Assembly (NCBI GenBank): GCA_003641415.1 | Contig: QNAG01000064.1 | Span: 1-12,537, forward strand | Length of the DNA: 12,537 nt | Direction of reading: 5' to 3' | Source of the DNA: Candidatus Zixiibacteriota bacterium | Lineage (GTDB): Bacteria > Zixibacteria > MSB-5A5 > GN15 > FEB-12 | Shown: one piece after another, positions 7,337-12,537 of the stretch | Layout: each line of letters begins with the position of its first letter | How positions within the stretch are numbered: position 1 is the first letter of the stretch | Translations under genes and position numbers: made by a program | Notes under the pieces: model-generated | Databases searched by the model: none | Told to the model about the DNA's origin: nothing | Seen by the model: the letters and a program-made list of their open reading frames with translations, nothing else

Positions 7337-7438
7337 TTGACAGTGGGGGAATACTATTTTGGTTGTTCATCGGTGCTGTATGCCTTGATGTCTAACTTGG
7401 TGACAGGTAAAAGTCAATTGAAGAGAGGGGAATATTAT
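7337..7438 (+). repeat. Two copies of a TTGA-N5-GGGGAATA-y-TAT motif
   Basis: Copy 1 (7337-7357) and copy 2 (7418-7438) start 81 bp apart in the same orientation and share TTGA, then GGGG, AATA and TAT at identical spacing. Neither has a standard sigma-70 spacing. They may be regulator sites or promoter elements of an alternative sigma factor, or chance. Confidence 0.3.
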
Positions 7439-7506
7439 CTGATCATACGGAGAAAAGTGATCAGATGAAGTGATACGGCGGTTATGTCCAAACCGCCGTT
7501 TTTTTT
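7437..7506 (+). ncRNA. Possible small RNA 3' end (two hairpins, strong terminator)
   Basis: A perfect 9-bp hairpin (ATCTGATCA at 7437-7445 with TGATCAGAT at 7458-7466) is followed eight bases later by a strong intrinsic terminator. No plus-strand protein gene lies between this and the C25 gene, which has its own terminator about 470 bases upstream. The 5' end cannot be set from sequence. The transcript could also be a long C25 3' UTR from readthrough. Confidence 0.3.
7475..7506 (+). terminator. Strong intrinsic terminator, plus strand
   Basis: ACGGCGGTT (7475-7483) pairs perfectly with AACCGCCGT (7491-7499) around a 7-nt loop, followed by eight consecutive T (7499-7506). It has no obvious protein gene upstream to serve. 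Confidence 0.85.
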
Positions 7507-7535
7507 CGTTGCTTCATCCTGCATTTTACTTAACA

Positions 7536-7568
7536 AAAAACCCTCCGAAGAACAAAGGGAGGGTTTTT
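7536..7568 (-). terminator. Terminator of the PATAN/zinc-ribbon operon
   Basis: AAAAACCCTCC (7536-7546) pairs with GGAGGGTTTTT (7558-7568) around an 11-nt loop. Read on the minus strand, a GC-rich CCCTCC/GGAGGG stem is followed by a T-run, 24 bases after the stop at 7593. Its symmetry would also let it act on plus-strand transcripts. Confidence 0.85.
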
Positions 7569-7592
7569 AATGAACATCTGTGTAAAAGAAGC

Positions 7593-7778
7593 TTATCCGT
7601 AGATTTCCTTCTCGTTGCACTTGCAAACACCAACATTAAGCGAGCGGTACTTCCAGCCGTTCTCACTCTTTACTGCCTTAACGTGCTTAACATAATGTAG
7701 TTCGCTGCCGCAGACAGGACACGTCTTGGTAAAAGATCTTTTGCTGGCTTTATCAGCGAAGCTCTGTTTCTTGGCCAT
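7593..7778 (-). CDS. Small zinc-ribbon protein of unknown function
   Basis: The 61-aa basic protein has a CPVC knuckle (Cys20, Cys23) and a CKC pair (Cys52, Cys54), with His28 and His32 between them. The four cysteines should form one zinc ribbon. The Lys-rich N-terminus (MAKKQSFADK) and the segment HVKAVKSENGWKYR suggest nucleic-acid or ribosome contact, but this is inference. The start is well supported: AGGAGG (7788-7793) lies nine bases upstream, inside the preceding gene, and the two genes overlap by 26 bp. It is the last gene of the operon before the terminator. From memory, small proteins of this type occur in related candidate-phylum genomes without an assigned role. A ribosomal protein such as L32 or L33 was considered, but the length and motif spacing do not fit. 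Confidence 0.8.
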   Translation of the reverse strand: MAKKQSFADKASKRSFTKTCPVCGSELHYVKHVKAVKSENGWKYRSLNVGVCKCNEKEIYG

Positions 7779-8001
7779 TCGGGAATGCCTCCTCGATTTC
7801 CAGTTTATCCTCTTTCTCTAAAACGGCTATTTCCCGCTTAACCGCCAGAAGCAACCTCGTCGTCTCACGATACAGATTGAACTCCCGATCTGTTTTGAAA
7901 CCGGAAGCCGCTCTGTCAAAGTGGTCGGACGCTGTCCGATAATCTTTACGCTTCAACGCTAACAGGGCCAAGCAGTAAGCTTTTTCTGAAGGATTAAACA
8001 T
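7753..8001 (-). CDS. Small helical TPR-like protein of unknown function
   Basis: The 82-aa product appears all-helical. Residues about 5-35 (EKAYCLALLALKRKDYRTA, then HFDRAA) match the A-L-A-Y-A pattern of one tetratricopeptide-like hairpin, and the rest is a Leu/Glu/Lys-rich helix ending in an acidic stretch. One TPR unit alone is unlikely to fold as a superhelix, so it may pair with an operon partner. The ATG has AAGGA (8012-8016) ten bases upstream. It overlaps the gene before it by 8 bp and the zinc-ribbon gene after it by 26 bp. The overlaps and good ribosome binding sites on both sides support a real gene; function is unknown. Confidence 0.65.
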   Translation of the reverse strand: MFNPSEKAYCLALLALKRKDYRTASDHFDRAASGFKTDREFNLYRETTRLLLAVKREIAVLEKEDKLEIEEAFPNGQETELR

Positions 8002-8674
8002 CAGACTTATTTCCTTTCAGAAGCCGCTCCGCCTCTTTGAGCCTTTTCACATACGGCTCAATTTTATAGCCATTTTGCTTCAGATAATATATGGCAAACG
8101 CAGATAAAAGCAAGGCATCTTTGTTTTTCTGTATCGAGGCTGTCCGAAGGCTGTCATCCAGAGCTGAAAGCAAGTGCTTTTTGTTTATACTGGATCGTGC
8201 CAGCATGTTCAGGCAACGTTTTAGAGTTTGATCGAACAGGGCAATGGACTCCTCCTGTACCTGTTCCGCTCCACGTTTGAGAACCATCTTGTGGGAACCC
8301 TGAGAAGTCTTTTTAATATCCGGTAAAGTTCCCTTTAGGCTATCCCAACGGTCTATCACGGAGGAAATCTTTTTCTTTGCTGGCGAAGAATCTTCGGTTG
8401 TCTTAAAACTCGTTTTGATATCCGAAAGAAGGCGGCTGATCCCCTCGATATCGCCAGTCTTCAAAGTGTCCTCTGTTAACCAGCGATTATGTTCGGCAAA
8501 CCACTCACCAATTCGGTCAGTGATCTCAAAGCCGTCGGTTGAAGATTGGGCAATATCATCCAGACTATTGATGCCCTCCAGTACATCCAGACGGTTCTTT
8601 TTGAGTAGTACTACCCTTTCAAGAAACGACTCAAGGACGCCTTCGAGCGTTCTCAGAACTTCATACTGACTCAA
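7994..8674 (-). CDS. Helical protein of unknown function, co-translated with the PATAN protein
   Basis: I do not recognise this 226-aa protein. It looks soluble and almost wholly alpha-helical: a coiled-coil-like N-terminus (residues about 1-40, Leu-rich heptads such as LEGVLESFLERVVLLKK), an acidic middle (45-95), a Lys/Ser-rich linker (about 95-125), and a helical C-terminal part (about 135-220) with AIYYLKQNGYKIEPYVKRL. There is no signal peptide, membrane segment or metal motif. The start is TTG, overlapping the PATAN stop by four bases (TTGA at 8671-8674), with GGAG eight bases upstream. Obligate coupling to the PATAN gene suggests a partner protein, perhaps an adaptor, but this is inference. 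Confidence 0.72.
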   Translation of the reverse strand: MSQYEVLRTLEGVLESFLERVVLLKKNRLDVLEGINSLDDIAQSSTDGFEITDRIGEWFAEHNRWLTEDTLKTGDIEGISRLLSDIKTSFKTTEDSSPAKKKISSVIDRWDSLKGTLPDIKKTSQGSHKMVLKRGAEQVQEESIALFDQTLKRCLNMLARSSINKKHLLSALDDSLRTASIQKNKDALLLSAFAIYYLKQNGYKIEPYVKRLKEAERLLKGNKSDV

Positions 8675-9531
8675 TCGACACGCTCCAGGGTGGTCTTTGT
8701 AATGTTTCTATCTGTCATACGGTTGACCGATTTTTCTGTGACATAGCTCTCAAATAAATTAGCCAGACGGTTTACCATCTTTTCAAGATTCACAGTCGAC
8801 CCCTCAGGGCGCCGATCTGTTTTTGTGATGATTCCAGCCAGACTCAACTGAGCCAGCGTTTCGATTGTTTCCTCGCGTCCTATCGGAGATAATTCACATA
8901 TCTGTTCAAGCGAACGGCGACCATTTACAAGCGCCATGATATTCCACTCTTTTGCCTGCATATTGATTTCCCGCGGACGACCGGCCTGTGTTGCTGATAT
9001 CGTGTACACCGCTTCCAGGTCCGGTAAAGTTTCCTTGATCATGTTCTTTTCATCAAGACGACGCAATCCTTCTAAAATGACATTCTCGACTGAAAGTCTG
9101 ACCTGGATTTCTTCATCGGTTGGAAATTGTCCTTCGTAGAACTTGAAAGACCCGGTCTGCCATGAGAGTAATGAATAAAGAAGTTCCTCTACCTGCGTTC
9201 TGACAACCAACTCTAGGTCAGCGCGATCAATGAAACGTTTGGAAATAAGAATCTCGCCCAGCCGTTTGGAATTATCGGCTTGAGCCTGAAGTTTAATGGC
9301 TTCATCAAGCTGATCGGCGTTGAGAACTCCTCGTTCCTTAAGCAACTGCCCCAAGTGAAAGGTTTGTCGTGGACCGTAACCGTAGATGACTTCACCTTCC
9401 TTGAAGTAGATCATCACAATTGAGTCGTCTTTTTGAATTCCAAGTGTCCCCGATTTACGACTCGATGCTATCAACTGCAGGATTTCCGGCAGCGTGAAGC
9501 GCTCTATGCTTCCCTGAAGGTCAAGATCCAT
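8671..9531 (-). CDS. PATAN/DUF4388 domain protein
   Basis: The 286-aa cytoplasmic protein starts with a PATAN (PatA N-terminal, DUF4388) domain, about residues 4-155. The opening GSIERFTLPEILQLI, then SRKSGTLGI and IYFKEGEVIYG, are typical. Inside it are two GspE-N-like helical motifs, LGQLLKERGVLNADQLDEAI (61-79) and LGEILISKRFIDRADLELVV (91-110). The C-terminal part includes a winged-helix-like segment (about 193-238, WNIMALVNGRRSLEQI and LAGIIT). PATAN proteins are linked to two-component, chemotaxis-like and small-GTPase signalling, mostly as protein-interaction modules; the partner here is unknown. The ATG is preceded by GGGGAG (9537-9542) five bases upstream. It heads a four-gene overlapping operon. 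Confidence 0.85.
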   Translation of the reverse strand: MDLDLQGSIERFTLPEILQLIASSRKSGTLGIQKDDSIVMIYFKEGEVIYGYGPRQTFHLGQLLKERGVLNADQLDEAIKLQAQADNSKRLGEILISKRFIDRADLELVVRTQVEELLYSLLSWQTGSFKFYEGQFPTDEEIQVRLSVENVILEGLRRLDEKNMIKETLPDLEAVYTISATQAGRPREINMQAKEWNIMALVNGRRSLEQICELSPIGREETIETLAQLSLAGIITKTDRRPEGSTVNLEKMVNRLANLFESYVTEKSVNRMTDRNITKTTLERVD

Positions 9532-9854
9532 GTTTGCTCCCCACAGAAAATCTGGTTACTAATATATGCAAATTAAACATAATATTATATATTCTAAGTT
9601 ACTGAATAACAGAAAGGTACTGGTAAACTATTTTCCTTTCCTTAGAACCCGACAAATAGCAACAAGTTACAAGGCGACTATATCAGGTACTTGGCTATAA
9701 GTATTCCACATCAAATATCCTCTGTCAACGAAAAAAATAACACCTTTAGTTTCTTTGGAGTACTGTAACGTACTTTACTGTCTGTATGATGTTTTTTTCT
9801 TCTACGGTTTCACGTATCATTCTATATTTGACCAATGAAAAGGAGATATTTGCT
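9532..9854. other. Divergent intergenic region between the PATAN operon and recX
   Basis: This 323-bp gap must carry promoters for both sides. For the minus strand, an AT-rich block includes TATAAT (9584-9589), about 50 bases before the PATAN ATG, but no good -35 is seen. For the plus strand, TATATT (9823-9828) is a weak -10 candidate. An imperfectly placed inverted repeat AGTAC-N6-GTACT (9759-9774) and two TACTGT copies (9761, 9776) are present. No recognisable LexA box was found. Confidence 0.4.
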
Positions 9855-10487
9855 GTGGCAGATCAAATAAAGCTTGAGAAGATCACTCGTCGGGGCGCAA
9901 AAGTTCTGGTCGAAATATCTTCCCTTGATGAACCTCTGCAAATCAATGAGGAGTTGCTATACCGGTTTCAACTGGTAGAGGGAATTGTCCTGACTGCTTC
10001 TCAAGTCGAGCAACTTTCCGTTGAAGCAAAGCGTTTCGAGTGCCGACAGGAAGCAACCAGACTACTTTCTATCAGACAACATGCCTGCCGCGAACTAATG
10101 TTTAAACTGCGAAAGAAAGATTTTGATCATGTTTTGGCAGACAATATCATCAAAGAGTTCGTTCAGCAGGGGATTCTTGATGATACTCAGTATGCTTACA
10201 ATCTCGCTCAACAATTGATAAAGCGCCGACCATGCGGTCGATCATATCTTATTGCATACCTTCAAAAGAAACACATCGATAGAGCAACGAGCGAAGAAGT
10301 TGTCGAAGCTACTTTAGCGGAATTCGATGAAATCGAGTTAGCTCGAGCAGCTCTCAAACAGCGTCTTCGAGAATTTGAACACTTTGAACTTGAAGTGATG
10401 CATCGCAAGTCGTATAATTATCTGGCCCGACGGGGTTTTAGTTATCAGGCCATTAAAACGGCTGTTGACGAACTCATTGACCGTTAA
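9855..10487 (+). CDS. recX: Regulatory protein RecX
   Basis: RecX binds RecA filaments and modulates RecA recombinase activity. The 210-aa product shows the family's repeated three-helix pattern: RQEATRLLSIRQHACRELMFKLRKKDF, then IIKEFVQQGILDDTQYAYNLA with RRPCGRSYLIAYLQKKHI, and a third copy near the C-terminus (YNYLARRGFSYQAIKTAVDEL). The N-terminal 50 residues carry the short beta region often seen before the helical repeats. GTG at 9855 is chosen as start because AAAGGAG (9839-9845) lies nine bases before it; an ATG at 9786 would add 23 unrelated residues and has no ribosome binding site. It is followed after 15 bases by alaS, a common neighbour, but recA is not adjacent. Confidence 0.88.
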   Translation: MADQIKLEKITRRGAKVLVEISSLDEPLQINEELLYRFQLVEGIVLTASQVEQLSVEAKRFECRQEATRLLSIRQHACRELMFKLRKKDFDHVLADNIIKEFVQQGILDDTQYAYNLAQQLIKRRPCGRSYLIAYLQKKHIDRATSEEVVEATLAEFDEIELARAALKQRLREFEHFELEVMHRKSYNYLARRGFSYQAIKTAVDELIDR

Positions 10488-10489
10488 AC

Positions 10490-10505
10490 AAGGTAGGAGA
10501 AAATT
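10490..10505 (+). promoter_or_regulatory. alaS ribosome binding site with AUU start codon
   Basis: AAGG and AGGAG (10490-10499) precede ATT (10503-10505). The in-frame TAG at 10494-10496 excludes any start further upstream. The next in-frame candidates (CTG at 10536, TTG at 10566, GTG at 10569) lie inside the conserved N-terminal helix region and have no ribosome binding site. An AUU start is rare; E. coli infC and pcnB are the known examples. Confidence 0.65.
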
Positions 10506-12537
10506 AAAACTTCGGAGATTCGTCAATCATTCCTGGATTTCTTCCAGCGTTATAACCATCGCTTGGTGCCTTCATCGCCGGTTGTTCCTTTTGAGGACCC
10601 CACCCTGTTATTCACTAATGCGGGGATGAACCAGTTCAAAGATGTTTTCACCGGTCAACGTAAAGTGCCATATACGCGGGCGGTCAGTTCGCAAAAATGC
10701 ATTCGCGCCGGAGGAAAACATAACGACTTGGACAATGTTGGTTTTACCGCAAGGCACCATACTTTTTTCGAAATGCTGGGCAATTTTTCTTTTGGAGATT
10801 ACTTCAAAGAAGAAGCAATCGCCTGGGCCTGGGAATGGATCACCAAGGACTTAGCCCTTCCTGTTGACAGATTATACGCCTCCGTTTACGAAACTGACGA
10901 CGACGCCTTTGATCTGTGGGGAAAGATTGCCCCGGAGTTGAAAAACGGACGTATCCTACGGTTCGGAAAGAAAGACAATTACTGGTCGATGGGACCGACT
11001 GGTCCCAATGGTCCGTGCAGCGAAATTCACTATGATCGCGGTGAACGATTTGGCGCTGGCCCGGAAGATGTCGTCAACGGTGAGACCGAACGTTTCGTTG
11101 AAATATGGAACCTGGTTTTTATGCAGTTTGATACCCTGCCTGATGGGCGAACGATTGATCTCCCGAAACCATCGGTGGATACCGGCGCCGGGCTGGAACG
11201 AATAGCGGCGATTATTCAAAACGTTGATTCCAATTACGGCATCGATCTCTTTCAGGGCTTAATCAAGGCTGTATCTGATATAACGGGCGCCAAGTACAAA
11301 GATAATGTTACGTCACATCACGTTATTGCCGATCATCTTCGCGCGCTGACATTTGCCATTGCCGATGGCGCGGGAATCTCCAACGAAGGCCAGGGATATG
11401 TACTGCGACGCATCTTACGACGCGCTGCTCGACACGGGCGATTGCTCGGGATGGAAGAACCTTTCATCTATCGTCTTGTTCCGGCTCTTGTCGATCAAAT
11501 GGGAGATGCTTTCCCTGAGATCAAAGAGAAACAGTCCCATGTGGAAAATGTCATCCGCGCCGAAGAAGAATCATTCGGACGCACGCTCGCGACCGGGCTG
11601 GAGTTGTTCGGTCGGATAGCATCTAAAATGAAAAAAACGGGCAGTACTGTTGTCGACGGCGAGGAGATATTCAAGCTGTACGACACTCATGGTTTCCCGT
11701 ATGACCTGACAGAAGTAATGGCAACCGAGCAGGGTTTCACACTCGACCGGGAAGGTTTCGAGCGGGCAATGGCGCGACAGAAGGAACAGTCGAAGGCGGG
11801 GGGTGGCTTTGCTCAGACCGTTAACTTTGTGAAACAGTTACCGAGCTCGGAGTGGTGTCGGCTCGATTACGATGAATTAAATAGACCACTACAGACTGTA
11901 GTGAAAGAAGTTTCTTTGGACCTGGAACCTAGTCAACAGTATATAGTGTTGAAAGACACACCTTTTTATGTTGAGGCCGGCGGGCAGGTCGGTGATACGG
12001 GACGTGTCTATACAGAGTCAGGCGATTTTGAATTCGAGGTGTTGCGTTCTGTCCAGAGTGGTGACGGAATCGCTCTTTTGGGCACAGTTCTCATAGGACA
12101 GATTGAGTCGAGGGAGGAAGTCCTCGCCGAAGTCGATGTCGACCGTCGTTGGGCTATCATGCGCAACCATACCGCCACCCACTTGACACAGGCCGCGCTA
12201 CGGAAGGTGCTTGGTAATCACATTAAACAATCGGGTTCCTATGTCGGACCGGATCGTTTACGCTTTGATTTCTCACATCATCAGCCGATGACACCTGAAG
12301 AGATCAATGAAGTTGAGAAAATAGTCAACTACCAAATTCTCTCTGGCATATTGGTTGATACAGAAATTATGGATGTTGAAGCCGCTCGTGCGACAGGAGC
12401 AACAGCCCTGTTTGGTGAAAAATACGGAGACACAGTGCGCGTAGTTTCGATTGGTGATTTCTCAAAAGAGCTGTGCGGCGGTACCCATGTTGTCAATGTC
12501 TCGCAGATCGGACCGTTTCTTATCACGCTGGAGACCG
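10503..12537 (+). CDS. alaS: Alanyl-tRNA synthetase (3' end beyond the window), AUU start
   Basis: AlaS charges tRNA-Ala and clears mischarged Ser or Gly. The visible 678 codons run unbroken to the window edge; about 200 C-terminal residues (DHHA1/C-Ala part) are missing. The N-terminus reads MKTSEIR if ATT at 10503 is the start, matching the family's usual opening. Class II aminoacylation motifs follow: ARHHTFFEMLGNFSFGDYF (residues 83-101), GPNGPCSEIHYD, and motif 3 DTGAGLER (226-233). The editing-site zinc ligands are present: HTATH (His556, His560) and CGGTH (Cys658, His662). No ATG, GTG or TTG lies between the in-frame TAG at 10494 and the conserved N-terminus. AGGAG (10495-10499) lies only three bases before the ATT, and AAGG (10490-10493) nine bases before. 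It is probably co-transcribed with recX. Confidence 0.93.
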   Translation, partial: MKTSEIRQSFLDFFQRYNHRLVPSSPVVPFEDPTLLFTNAGMNQFKDVFTGQRKVPYTRAVSSQKCIRAGGKHNDLDNVGFTARHHTFFEMLGNFSFGDYFKEEAIAWAWEWITKDLALPVDRLYASVYETDDDAFDLWGKIAPELKNGRILRFGKKDNYWSMGPTGPNGPCSEIHYDRGERFGAGPEDVVNGETERFVEIWNLVFMQFDTLPDGRTIDLPKPSVDTGAGLERIAAIIQNVDSNYGIDLFQGLIKAVSDITGAKYKDNVTSHHVIADHLRALTFAIADGAGISNEGQGYVLRRILRRAARHGRLLGMEEPFIYRLVPALVDQMGDAFPEIKEKQSHVENVIRAEEESFGRTLATGLELFGRIASKMKKTGSTVVDGEEIFKLYDTHGFPYDLTEVMATEQGFTLDREGFERAMARQKEQSKAGGGFAQTVNFVKQLPSSEWCRLDYDELNRPLQTVVKEVSLDLEPSQQYIVLKDTPFYVEAGGQVGDTGRVYTESGDFEFEVLRSVQSGDGIALLGTVLIGQIESREEVLAEVDVDRRWAIMRNHTATHLTQAALRKVLGNHIKQSGSYVGPDRLRFDFSHHQPMTPEEINEVEKIVNYQILSGILVDTEIMDVEAARATGATALFGEKYGDTVRVVSIGDFSKELCGGTHVVNVSQIGPFLITLET

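Larger units (their letters stand above)
7004..7474. other. Gene-free, structured intergenic DNA
   Basis: No credible protein-coding frame is seen here. The stretch holds the tandem 36-bp operator-like units (7046-7117), the repeated TTGA-N5-GGGGAATA-y-TAT motif (7337-7357 and 7418-7438) and a 9-bp perfect hairpin (7437-7466). It ends at a strong plus-strand terminator, so part of it may be transcribed as a small RNA. Confidence 0.5.

Noticed and set aside
7470..7700. A 76-codon plus-strand frame
   Set aside because: It runs through two intrinsic terminators and lies opposite the zinc-ribbon gene.
9755..9782. LexA (SOS) box upstream of recX
   Set aside because: Repeated TACTGT and GTACT motifs are present, but they match neither CTGT-N8-ACAG nor GAAC-N4-GTTC.
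9786..9854. ATG at 9786 as the recX start
   Set aside because: It adds 23 residues unlike RecX and has no ribosome binding site, while GTG 9855 has a strong one at nine bases.
10642..11686. Open frames overlapping alaS (10642-10854, 10956-11219, 11353-11619, 11495-11686)
   Set aside because: They lie in other frames across conserved alaS sequence and have no supporting signals.

Overview
The window looks like a piece of a bacterial chromosome of moderate GC content. Lineage is inferred, not proven. Three things point to the FCB/candidate-phylum side of the tree, and most closely (from memory of such genomes) to Zixibacteria-like bacteria: a secreted gingipain-type C25 peptidase ending in a type I dockerin, a PATAN/DUF4388 signalling protein, and a very short zinc-ribbon protein. 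No phage, insertion sequence or CRISPR array was found.

Layout. (1) 222-307 minus: tRNA-Ser(GGA). (2) 425-2849 minus: three genes joined by 4-nt stop/start overlaps, in transcription order a YhaM-like OB-HD exonuclease, a FetA/YbbL-like ATPase and a FetB/YbbM-like permease. The first gene appears to have a TATAAT box so close to its ATG that the mRNA may be leaderless. (3) 2850-3281: divergent intergenic region with a TTGACA/TATATT promoter that contains a perfect 11-bp dyad. (4) 3282-6935 plus: a 1217-aa secreted C25-type cysteine peptidase with three tandem 87-aa Ig-like repeats and a C-terminal dockerin, followed by a hairpin terminator. (5) 7004-7592: structured, gene-free DNA. It holds a tandem pair of 36-bp operator-like units, a second repeated motif, and two hairpins ending in a strong plus-strand terminator that no protein gene accounts for (possible small RNA). 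A facing minus-strand terminator follows. (6) 7593-9531 minus: four overlapping genes, in transcription order PATAN/DUF4388 protein, helical protein of unknown function, small helical TPR-like protein, small zinc ribbon. (7) 9532-9854: divergent intergenic region. (8) 9855 to window end, plus: recX, then alaS, which runs off the window and seems to start at AUU.

How the genes fit together. The fetAB pair is a metal-efflux type ABC transporter, co-translated with an RNA/DNA-trimming enzyme. The C25 peptidase is a stand-alone exported protein whose dockerin suggests attachment to a cohesin-bearing partner outside the window. The PATAN operon is the best candidate here for an undescribed system: four co-translated proteins, three without an assigned role. 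recX-alaS is a familiar neighbourhood, but recA is not next to it.
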